Below are positions 16,951-24,964 of a stretch of 64,000 nucleotides of DNA, piece by piece. Position numbers and translations under genes: made by a program. Position 1 is the first letter of the stretch. Each line of letters opens with the position of its first letter. Origin of the DNA: Bacteroidales bacterium (lineage in GTDB: Bacteria; Bacteroidota; Bacteroidia; Bacteroidales; UBA12077). The notes beneath the pieces are model-generated. The model ran no database searches. It was given only the letters and a program-made list of their open reading frames with translations, and was not told the DNA's origin. The stretch covers positions 1 to 64,000 of the forward strand of contig JANQHE010000003.1 in the NCBI GenBank assembly GCA_028282785.1. Direction: 5' to 3'.

Positions 16951-18450
16951 ATGTCCATGAAAAAAGAGAAAAAAACACTGAGCTTCTGGCAAATATGGAA
17001 CATGAGCTTTGGATTCCTTGGAATTCAATTTGGATTTGCCCTACAAAATGCCAACGTTAGTAGAATATTTCAGACCCTGGGCGGGGAAGTTGAAAATCTT
17101 TCTTTGTATTGGTTAGCTGCACCTGTGACTGGTTTAATAGTACAACCCATAGTTGGACATTATAGCGATAAAACCTGGGGACGTTTAGGCCGCAGAAGGC
17201 CATATTTCCTTGTTGGTGCAATATTAGCAACCATAGCTTTATTTTTCATGCCTAATTCACCTATGCTATGGATTGCCATAGGAATGCTATGGATAATGGA
17301 TGCGTCGATCAATATTTCTATGGAGCCATTTAGGGCCTTTGTTGGTGATATGCTACCTGCAAAACAAAGAACTCAGGGATTTGCTATGCAGAGCTTTTTC
17401 ATTGGAATTGGGGCTATCGTAGCTTCGGTATTACCCTGGGTAATGACAAACTGGTTAGGCATTGAAAATACGGCTCCTGATGGAGTAATTCCTCCTTCGG
17501 TTAAATTCTCATTTTATATAGGAGGCGTTGTATTTCTATTGGCAGTTGTATGGACCGTTTTTTCTACCAAAGAATATTCGCCAGAAGAACTGGCAAGTTT
17601 CGAGGATCCTGAAGCAACCGATGAGGTTCATGAACAAGGAAATACGGTTTTGGGAGGCAAGTGCATTAAAATAGGTCTAATACTCACACTTTTAGGTATA
17701 TTAACAACTGCAATTCTATATTATTTTAAAGTTGACAAAGAGGTATACATCTTATCAATAGGCCTTTTAGCATTTGGTGTATTCGAAATACTAGCCGGAT
17801 TACTTCAAAAAACCGGAAGTACCAAAGGCGGTTTGGTTGAGATCATGAATGATCTTAATGCAATGCCAAAAACCATGAAACAACTTGCTGTTGTTCAATT
17901 TTTTTCGTGGTTTGCTCTCTTCGCAATGTGGATTTATACAACACCGGCAATTACCGAACATATATATAATACTTTACCAGGCACTTTAGAATATAATGAA
18001 GGGGCAAACTGGGTGGGAATTTGTTTTGGTATATATAACGGAACGGCGGCCTTATTTGCCTTTCTTTTGATTACCTTATCAAAACTTACAAATAGAAAAA
18101 TAACTCATACAATATCTCTATTAGTAGGAGGAATAAGCTTTATTTCTATATACTTTATTACAAATAGTACTATTTTATTGATTCCTTTCATAGGAATCGG
18201 ACTTGTTTGGGCTAGTATTCTAGCTATGCCTTATGCAATTCTTACTGGCTCATTACCTTCTAACAAGATGGGTATTTACATGGGAATATTCAACTTTTTT
18301 ATTGTAATACCTCAAATAGTAGCTGCCAGTATTTTAGGATTCTTTATTAAAACATTATTTAATAATCAATCTATATATGCACTTGTACTTGGTGGTATTT
18401 CAATGATACTTGCTGGAATATTAGTTGTATTTGTTAAAGATGAAGATTAA
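16951..18450 (+). CDS. MFS sugar importer (maltose/oligosaccharide, GPH/SLC45-like)
   Basis: 499 residues with twelve membrane segments. The loop RLGRRRPYFLVGAI (about residue 76) is the SLC45/GPH-type sugar signature, and DMLPAKQRTQGFAMQSFFIG matches the second cytoplasmic loop. It should bring maltose or short maltodextrins from periplasm to cytoplasm, where the co-transcribed phosphorylase acts. A second ATG two codons in (MKKEKK) is an equally good start. One base separates it from pgmB. Confidence 0.88.
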   Translation: MSMKKEKKTLSFWQIWNMSFGFLGIQFGFALQNANVSRIFQTLGGEVENLSLYWLAAPVTGLIVQPIVGHYSDKTWGRLGRRRPYFLVGAILATIALFFMPNSPMLWIAIGMLWIMDASINISMEPFRAFVGDMLPAKQRTQGFAMQSFFIGIGAIVASVLPWVMTNWLGIENTAPDGVIPPSVKFSFYIGGVVFLLAVVWTVFSTKEYSPEELASFEDPEATDEVHEQGNTVLGGKCIKIGLILTLLGILTTAILYYFKVDKEVYILSIGLLAFGVFEILAGLLQKTGSTKGGLVEIMNDLNAMPKTMKQLAVVQFFSWFALFAMWIYTTPAITEHIYNTLPGTLEYNEGANWVGICFGIYNGTAALFAFLLITLSKLTNRKITHTISLLVGGISFISIYFITNSTILLIPFIGIGLVWASILAMPYAILTGSLPSNKMGIYMGIFNFFIVIPQIVAASILGFFIKTLFNNQSIYALVLGGISMILAGILVVFVKDED

Positions 18451-18451
18451 A

Positions 18452-19108
18452 ATGCAAAACATTGAGGCTATTATTTTCGATTTAGATGGTGTTATTGTAG
18501 ACACTGCCAGATTTCATTACCAGGCCTGGAAAAGATTGGCGCAAGAGTTAGGATTCTATTTTTCTTTGGAACAAAATGAAAGATTGAAAGGTGTTAGCAG
18601 AATGGAATCTCTTGAATTACTTTTTGAGTTTGGAGAATTACCTCTTCCTTCGGAAGAAGAAAAGGTTCGGTTAGCTACTAAAAAGAATGACTGGTACAGG
18701 GAAAACATACTTAAAATGACACCCAATGATCTTTTACCCGGTGTCGGAAAATTCCTTAACGAACTTAAAGAAGCAAATTATAAGCTTGCCATAGGATCAT
18801 CAAGTAAAAATGCAGGTACAATTCTTTCCAGAATTGGGTATGATAAGTTCTTTGATGCAGTTGTAGACGGAACAAAAATTACAAACTCTAAACCTGATCC
18901 TGAGGTATTTCTAAAAGCTGCTGAAAAACTTGGTATGAAACCGGAAAAATGTGTTGTATTTGAAGATGCGCATGCAGGAATTGAGGCTGCCAAAAGAGCT
19001 AAAATGAGAACAGTTGGTGTGGGCAGCAAACAGGTATTATTTGATGCCGATATTGTAGTACCTGATCTAAAAGATATTAACAAAAAAATTATTGATGAAC
19101 TTAATTAA
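18452..19108 (+). CDS. pgmB: beta-phosphoglucomutase
   Basis: 218 residues from the ATG at 18452, one base after the transporter stop. An upstream ATG inside the transporter gene is less likely. HAD-fold hydrolase with nucleophile D10 and acid/base D12 in FDLDGVIVDT, motif II GSSSKN and the metal loop FEDAHAGIEAA. The family interconverts beta-glucose 1-phosphate and glucose 6-phosphate. This is the step needed after the phosphorolysis of maltose by the next gene. Confidence 0.93.
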   Translation: MQNIEAIIFDLDGVIVDTARFHYQAWKRLAQELGFYFSLEQNERLKGVSRMESLELLFEFGELPLPSEEEKVRLATKKNDWYRENILKMTPNDLLPGVGKFLNELKEANYKLAIGSSSKNAGTILSRIGYDKFFDAVVDGTKITNSKPDPEVFLKAAEKLGMKPEKCVVFEDAHAGIEAAKRAKMRTVGVGSKQVLFDADIVVPDLKDINKKIIDELN

Positions 19109-19132
19109 AACAATTTTAAAAAGATCTTTCAA

Positions 19133-21445
19133 ATGAACGAGTATTTGAAACATGACGATTGGTGTATAATTGAAGAAGGATTTAATCCGGAAAATCAAAG
19201 ATCTTCGGAGAGTATATTTTCATTGGGAAATGGTCATATTGGCCAAAGAGCAAATTTTGAAGAGCAATATAGTGGTGACAGTTTACAAGGAAATTATATA
19301 GCAGGCATTTACTATCCGGATAAAACCAAAGTCGGATGGTGGAAAAATGGTTATCCCGAATATTTCGCAAAAGTACTGAACGCACCAAACTGGATAGGAA
19401 TAAACATCAAAGTTGGGAATGAAGATTTGGATCTTTCCAAAGTTAAGATCGATAATTTCAAAAGAACTCTTAATATGCATGAAGGATACCTGGAAAGATC
19501 TTTCACAGCTGACTTTGGAAATGAGAAGGTTATAGAAGTTAGGGCTAAAAGGTTTATTAGTATACTTGAAAAGGAGTTAGGATGTATCAAGTACGAGATT
19601 AAAAGCATACGTGCACATGACAAAATATCGATAACTCCATATGTTGACGGTGATGTAATTAACGAAGATGCAAACTACCAGGAAAAATTCTGGGAAGAAT
19701 TAGCAGTAGAAAGCCGGCCCGGAGAAGCTTATGTAACACTTAAAACTAAAAAACTGGATTTTCACGTTTGTACCAGTATGAAGTTTAATATTGAAAAAAA
19801 TGGATTGGTAGTTACAGGTGCTGTTAAAGAGAAACAAAAAGAGAAATATATTGGGCAAACCGTTGAACTTGATATAAAACCGGAAGATACAATAACAATT
19901 TATAAATATGCTGCAATTACTCATTCAGAAAATCATAGTAATGATACACTAACCATTGCAGCACATAACATTTTACAGAGGTCATACGAAAAAGGATTTG
20001 ATAAACTTTTTAAGTTACATGCAAATGCATGGAAGTGCAAATGGACAGATAGTGATATCGTAATTGAAGGCGATGTTGCAGCTCAACAAGCAATTCGATT
20101 TAATATTTTCCAGCTAAATCAAACCTATACAGGTGATGATGAAAGATTAAATATTGGACCTAAAGGGTTTACCGGAGAAAAATATGGAGGTAGCACATAT
20201 TGGGATACCGAAGCATATTGTTTACCTTTCTATTTAAGAACATCTGATAAAAAAGTATCAAGAAATCTATTGTTATACCGATACAGACATCTTCAAAAAG
20301 CAATTGAAAATGCCGAAAAGCTTGGCTTTACCGGCGGAGCCGCTCTATACCCTATGGTTACAATGAATGGTGAAGAATGCCATAATGAATGGGAAATTAC
20401 TTTTGAAGAAATTCATAGAAACGGAGCTATAGCTTTTGCAATTTATAATTATACTCGTTATACAGGCGACGAAACGTATTTAGAAGATTACGGACTTGAA
20501 GTGTTAATAGCAATTAGCAGATTCTGGGCTCAACGTGTAAACTTTTCTAAAGCGAAGAATAAATATGTGATGCTGGGAGTTACTGGCCCTAATGAATATG
20601 AGAACAATGTTAACAATAACTGGTATTCAAACTTAATGGCTTCATGGTGCCTCGACTATACTATAAAATCCATTACTAAACTTCAAACTGCCAATCCGGA
20701 AAAATATAAGGCTTTAAAAGAAAAAATAAACTTTGATGAATTGAAAGAAGCTGGAAAATGGACCAATATTGTTGATAATATGTATTTCCCAGAGAACGAA
20801 GAATTGGGAGTATTCTTACAGCAAGAGGGTTTTATGGATAAAGAATTGCTAACTGTCGATGACCTAAAACCAGAAGACAGACCTATAAACCAAAAATGGT
20901 CATGGGACAAAATATTGCGCTCATGCTTTATTAAACAGGCTGATGTTTTACAAGGAATCTATATGTTTGAAGATAATTATGAAGACGAAACAATTAAACG
21001 GAATTTTGATTTTTATGAACCAAAAACAGTTCATGAATCTTCACTTTCTCCTTGTGTACATACTATTTTGGCGGCTAAACTAGGTTATAAGGAAAAAGCT
21101 TATGAATTATACCTTCGAACCGCACGTTTGGACCTGGATGATTATAACGATGAAGTTCATCAGGGATTACATATTACAAGTATGGCAGGAACTTACCTTT
21201 CTATTGTAGAGGGATTTGGCGGAATGCGTTTAATTAATGATGAATTACACTTTAATCCTTTTATACCAAGCAAATGGGATTTATATTCGTTCAATGTTAA
21301 ATACCGAAACACTCTTATAAAAGTTGAAGTTACCAAAGACAAGGTAGTTGTATCAAACCAAAAAGGTGAAAAACTAAGGGTTTTTGTAAGCGGTGTGGAA
21401 TATAAAATCAAGGAAAAAGAATCAAAAACATTTTATTGTAATTAA
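19133..21445 (+). CDS. GH65 maltose phosphorylase
   Basis: 770 residues, the usual GH65 length. The N-terminal beta-sandwich (about 1-270) precedes the (alpha/alpha)6 catalytic barrel, and a small beta-domain ends the protein. The proposed catalytic acid is E488 in VTGPNEYENNVNNNWYSN, a motif typical of maltose phosphorylases; YWDTEAY lies at about residue 357. It splits maltose with phosphate into glucose and beta-glucose 1-phosphate, which pgmB then uses. Trehalose and kojibiose phosphorylases are close relatives, but the maltodextrin locus and the motif favour maltose. Confidence 0.9.
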   Translation: MNEYLKHDDWCIIEEGFNPENQRSSESIFSLGNGHIGQRANFEEQYSGDSLQGNYIAGIYYPDKTKVGWWKNGYPEYFAKVLNAPNWIGINIKVGNEDLDLSKVKIDNFKRTLNMHEGYLERSFTADFGNEKVIEVRAKRFISILEKELGCIKYEIKSIRAHDKISITPYVDGDVINEDANYQEKFWEELAVESRPGEAYVTLKTKKLDFHVCTSMKFNIEKNGLVVTGAVKEKQKEKYIGQTVELDIKPEDTITIYKYAAITHSENHSNDTLTIAAHNILQRSYEKGFDKLFKLHANAWKCKWTDSDIVIEGDVAAQQAIRFNIFQLNQTYTGDDERLNIGPKGFTGEKYGGSTYWDTEAYCLPFYLRTSDKKVSRNLLLYRYRHLQKAIENAEKLGFTGGAALYPMVTMNGEECHNEWEITFEEIHRNGAIAFAIYNYTRYTGDETYLEDYGLEVLIAISRFWAQRVNFSKAKNKYVMLGVTGPNEYENNVNNNWYSNLMASWCLDYTIKSITKLQTANPEKYKALKEKINFDELKEAGKWTNIVDNMYFPENEELGVFLQQEGFMDKELLTVDDLKPEDRPINQKWSWDKILRSCFIKQADVLQGIYMFEDNYEDETIKRNFDFYEPKTVHESSLSPCVHTILAAKLGYKEKAYELYLRTARLDLDDYNDEVHQGLHITSMAGTYLSIVEGFGGMRLINDELHFNPFIPSKWDLYSFNVKYRNTLIKVEVTKDKVVVSNQKGEKLRVFVSGVEYKIKEKESKTFYCN

Positions 21446-21504
21446 TTCATAATTTTTTAGGCTTTCTCATTTATAGATTTGCGAGAGTTAATTTGAACCA
21501 ACCA

Positions 21505-21533
21505 AAAAACGGCCCGTTAAAGAGCCGTTTTTT
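21505..21533. terminator. bidirectional terminator
   Basis: Stem AAAAACGGC/GCCGTTTTT between the convergent maltose phosphorylase and phosphofructokinase genes, with T-runs on both strands. Confidence 0.85.
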
Positions 21534-21548
21534 ATTTTGTTATCTGTT

Positions 21549-22643
21549 TTAATCTCCAAAACTGATTCCAACACCTCTTGCATTCCTCATTAATGCTGTG
21601 TCAAGCGTAACGAAATTAGGTTCTTGAATTGCCTCCTTAAAAGGAACTGAAGTGATATGTGGATGTCGGTACGAAACCATTTCACCAAACTTCCCTTCAA
21701 GCACCATTTCAAATACATGAACTCCAAATTGAGTAGCTAGTACGCGGTCGTAAGCAATTGGTACACCGCCTCTTTGTATATGCCCCAACACTGCCTTACG
21801 AATGCTATGTTTTATTCCGGCTTCCTTTAATTCCTGAACTAATTTTGTTGCTGCACCAGCAAGTTTTGCATTGGCATAACCAATTTCATCATTCTTTTCC
21901 TGAGAAACCTCTTTTCCTATTGCGTGTGCTCCTTCGGCAATAACAATTATTGTGAAACCCCTGTCTCTTCTAAACCTGTCGTTGATTTTTTCAACTACCG
22001 TATTGATATCATAAGGAATTTCAGGAATCAGACAGATCTCAGCACCTCCTGCAACAGCAGCATTCATCGCAATCCATCCTGCATCCCGCCCCATAACTTC
22101 CAATACCATTACACGGTTATGACTGGCGGCTGTTGTTACCAATTTATCAACTGCTTCCGTAGCAATTTGAACCGCAGTTTGATAACCAAAGGTTGTATCT
22201 GTAGCAGATAAATCGTTATCAATCGTTTTGGGAACACCAATAATATTGAGCCCTTTTTCATATAAAGCTTGAGAAATTCTCTGCGAACCATCACCACCAA
22301 TATTAATAACCGCATCAACACCCATATACATTAACTTACGGATCATCTCTTCAGAACGATCCACGGTTGTCCATTTGCCATCTTTATCTTTAATTGGCCA
22401 GGCAAAAGGGCCTCCCTTGTTTGTTGTTTCAATTATTGTTCCTCCCTGGAAATGAATTCCAGCAACAGCTTTCTCATCCAAGATTTTAACCTCAGTTGGT
22501 TCCCACAATATTCCATTGAAAGCCTGGATACTACCTAAAATCTCCCAGTCACGCTCCTGAGATGCCCTTTTTACTATAGCTCTTATCACAGCATTAAGTC
22601 CTGGACAATCTCCTCCAGCAGTTGCAACTAATACACGTTTCAT
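21549..22643 (-). CDS. pfkA: 6-phosphofructokinase (mixed G/K active-site type)
   Basis: 364 residues of the PfkA family. The glycine-rich start GGDCPGLNAV (residues 10-19), GGDGS at 116-120, catalytic PKTIDND at 138-144 and MGRDAGW are all present. Gly119 is the residue seen in ATP-dependent enzymes. Lys139, in place of the Gly of PGTIDND, is the residue seen in PPi-dependent ones. This combination also occurs in some ATP-dependent enzymes such as those of trypanosomes, so ATP use is the better guess. A weak promoter (TATTTTTG on the minus strand, near 22780) lies upstream. Confidence 0.92.
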   Translation of the reverse strand: MKRVLVATAGGDCPGLNAVIRAIVKRASQERDWEILGSIQAFNGILWEPTEVKILDEKAVAGIHFQGGTIIETTNKGGPFAWPIKDKDGKWTTVDRSEEMIRKLMYMGVDAVINIGGDGSQRISQALYEKGLNIIGVPKTIDNDLSATDTTFGYQTAVQIATEAVDKLVTTAASHNRVMVLEVMGRDAGWIAMNAAVAGGAEICLIPEIPYDINTVVEKINDRFRRDRGFTIIVIAEGAHAIGKEVSQEKNDEIGYANAKLAGAATKLVQELKEAGIKHSIRKAVLGHIQRGGVPIAYDRVLATQFGVHVFEMVLEGKFGEMVSYRHPHITSVPFKEAIQEPNFVTLDTALMRNARGVGISFGD

Positions 22644-22851
22644 TGTAATCTTTTTTTAATGATTATTAAACTAATTTTTACTAGGGAAGAAAACGCTCTA
22701 TTCTCTTTAATTAGTCTGCTTTTCATGCAGTTTTTCATCAAAATTTTATTATCTTTAAAAGGCAAAAACTAATCTTGTCAAAAATAACAAAATGCCTTGA
22801 TATATCACAATTTAAGAAGCTTATAATTACAAAAATTCAAAATTATTTAAC

Positions 22852-24234
22852 ATGAAAAAAATTAATTTAACAAAAAGGATTATATCCTTGATAATGTTAA
22901 CTTTAGTATTGGTGTTTTTAATTGGGTGTGATCCGGCTACAACCAACCAAGGTCAAAGCGTTGAATATAAGAAAGTTGAACATGTTGATTGGAGTAAGAA
23001 CCTGAGTATTTACGAAGTTAATATTCGACAGTATACTCCGGAGGGAACGTTCAATGCCTTTGCTGAACATTTACCAAGATTAAAGGAACTGGGAACCGAT
23101 ATTTTATGGTTAATGCCAATTCATCCAATTGGAGAAAAAAACAGAAAAGGTACCATGGGGAGTTACTATGCAGTAAAAGACTACTATGGAATTAACCCGG
23201 AATTTGGAACTGAAGAAGATTTCAGAAACTTAATAGCTAAGATCCATGAAATGGATATGTATATAATTATCGATTGGGTTGCAAATCATTCAGCCTGGGA
23301 TAACCAAACTATTTTTGATCATCCTGAATGGTATATAACAGATTCCACAGGTAATATTATACCTCCTGTTGCAGACTGGTCTGATGTTGCAGGATATAAT
23401 TATGAAGTTCCTGAAATGCGTGATTATATGATTGATGCATTGAAATATTGGGTAAAAGAATTCAATATCGATGGTTACAGGTGTGATGTTGCGGGAATGG
23501 TTCCTGTTGATTTTTGGAACAGAGCAAGATACGAGCTTGATCAAATAAAACCTGTGTTTATGCTGGCTGAAGCTCATGAAGCTGAATTACATGAATATGC
23601 TTTTGATATGACTTATGCCTGGTCGGATCATTTCTTATGGAACGAAATTGCACAAGGCAAAAAAACAATTGACGATTTAGTTAAGCAATTCGAAAAAATC
23701 AATGAGGAATATAATTCATCTGATTATAGAATGAATTTTGTTAGTAACCATGATGAAAACTCATGGAAGGGCCATGTGTTTGAAAGAATGGGAGAAGCTT
23801 CGAAAGCATTTGTTGTTTTATCGGTTACTATACCTGGTATGCCATTGGTTTATAGCGGACAAGAAGCTTGCCTGGATAAAAGATTGGAATTCTTTGAAAA
23901 AGATACGATCAATTGGGAAAAAGATTGTTGCATGGATGAGTTATATACTGCACTTTTAAAACTTAAGAAAGAAAATCCTGCTTTATGGAACGGAGATTTT
24001 GGTGGACCAATGGAAAGAATTGCAACCAATGCCGATGATAAGATCTTTGCCTTCTCAAGAATTAAAGATGATCATAAAGTAATTACAATATTAAACCTTT
24101 CTGCAGAAGAAGTTGAATTTGAATTTACAAATCAAATCGATGGCTCAAGTTTGACTGAATTATTTACGGAAGAAGAGTTTGTAAACAATTATAAATTAGC
24201 AGCCTGGGATTATAAAGTTTATAGAACCAATTAA
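22852..24234 (+). CDS. GH13 alpha-amylase-family lipoprotein
   Basis: 460 residues with a lipobox LIGC (Cys26). GH13 regions: DWVANHS (141-147), nucleophile D212 in DGYRCDVAG, acid E240 in MLAEAHE, and transition-state stabiliser D301 in NFVSNHDENS. The barrel begins at LSIYEVNIRQY without large N-terminal domains. A periplasmic or surface enzyme trimming maltodextrins is likely. The subfamily cannot be fixed by eye. Confidence 0.9.
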   Translation: MKKINLTKRIISLIMLTLVLVFLIGCDPATTNQGQSVEYKKVEHVDWSKNLSIYEVNIRQYTPEGTFNAFAEHLPRLKELGTDILWLMPIHPIGEKNRKGTMGSYYAVKDYYGINPEFGTEEDFRNLIAKIHEMDMYIIIDWVANHSAWDNQTIFDHPEWYITDSTGNIIPPVADWSDVAGYNYEVPEMRDYMIDALKYWVKEFNIDGYRCDVAGMVPVDFWNRARYELDQIKPVFMLAEAHEAELHEYAFDMTYAWSDHFLWNEIAQGKKTIDDLVKQFEKINEEYNSSDYRMNFVSNHDENSWKGHVFERMGEASKAFVVLSVTIPGMPLVYSGQEACLDKRLEFFEKDTINWEKDCCMDELYTALLKLKKENPALWNGDFGGPMERIATNADDKIFAFSRIKDDHKVITILNLSAEEVEFEFTNQIDGSSLTELFTEEEFVNNYKLAAWDYKVYRTN

Positions 24235-24263
24235 GCATTATTAACTAACTAAACCTATAACAC

Positions 24264-24300
24264 AAACTTCCGAAGTATATAGATACTTCGGAAGTTTTTT
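24264..24300 (+). terminator. intrinsic terminator after GH13 lipoprotein
   Basis: Perfect 14-bp stem AACTTCCGAAGTAT/ATACTTCGGAAGTT with a 4-base loop and T6 on the plus strand. A at the 5' side makes it partly bidirectional, so it could also stop the GGDEF gene. Confidence 0.9.
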
Positions 24301-24349
24301 ATTTACCTTTTCCAAAACTTTATAAGTTTTAGAAAAGTTCACATCACAT

Positions 24350-24943
24350 TTATTTTTCGATTAAAACTACCGTGTTTTTTGATTGCTTAGCTTCGTACAA
24401 TGCAAGCTCTGCTCTCTTTCGAACATTATCGGGACTATCACTTTTCTGACAACTTGTAATTCCCATACTTATGGTAAGGTTTATACCATGATTATTTAAT
24501 TGAAAAGTATGATTTGCAATGGCTCTTCTTAATCTGTTTCCAATTTCCTTTGCTTCCTTTGATCCTGTGTTTCTAAATATTAGTGCAAACTCATCGCCAT
24601 TCTTATACCTAAAAAACATGTCTGATTTTCGTATAAAGTTCTTTGTTATATTCACAAATTGTTGAAGTAAAGCATCTGCTTTATCATAACCATAGTGATC
24701 ATTGTAATTTTTAAACCGGTCAATATCCACTAATACAAATACAAATGAATCAATATCAGGATCTTTAATAAGAAATTTTAGTTTCTTTTTTAATTCCCGG
24801 TGATTGTATATTCCTAAATCATCAGAAAAAGCCAGGCTTTTTAGACTGGCGATTCTACCCCTAAATCGCCAGTAAGCCATAAAAAACCCAAAGGAAATCG
24901 ATATGAAGATTATTAACAAACTATAAAAACTAAAACCTCTCAT
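24350..24943 (-). CDS. small membrane GGDEF-domain protein
   Basis: 197 residues: one N-terminal membrane helix (about 5-24), then a GGDEF domain alone. DIDRFKNYNDHYGYDKADALLQQ is the metal/substrate region. The signature itself reads NGDEF (RYKNGDEFALIF), with Asn replacing the first Gly. GGDEF proteins make c-di-GMP; the Asn substitution leaves activity uncertain. No sensor domain is present. It sits between two GH13 genes and is 21 bases downstream of the large amylase, so it may be co-transcribed. Its role in starch use is unknown. Confidence 0.85.
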   Translation of the reverse strand: MRGFSFYSLLIIFISISFGFFMAYWRFRGRIASLKSLAFSDDLGIYNHRELKKKLKFLIKDPDIDSFVFVLVDIDRFKNYNDHYGYDKADALLQQFVNITKNFIRKSDMFFRYKNGDEFALIFRNTGSKEAKEIGNRLRRAIANHTFQLNNHGINLTISMGITSCQKSDSPDNVRKRAELALYEAKQSKNTVVLIEK

Positions 24944-24964
24944 TAAACTATATTAAAATGCTTA

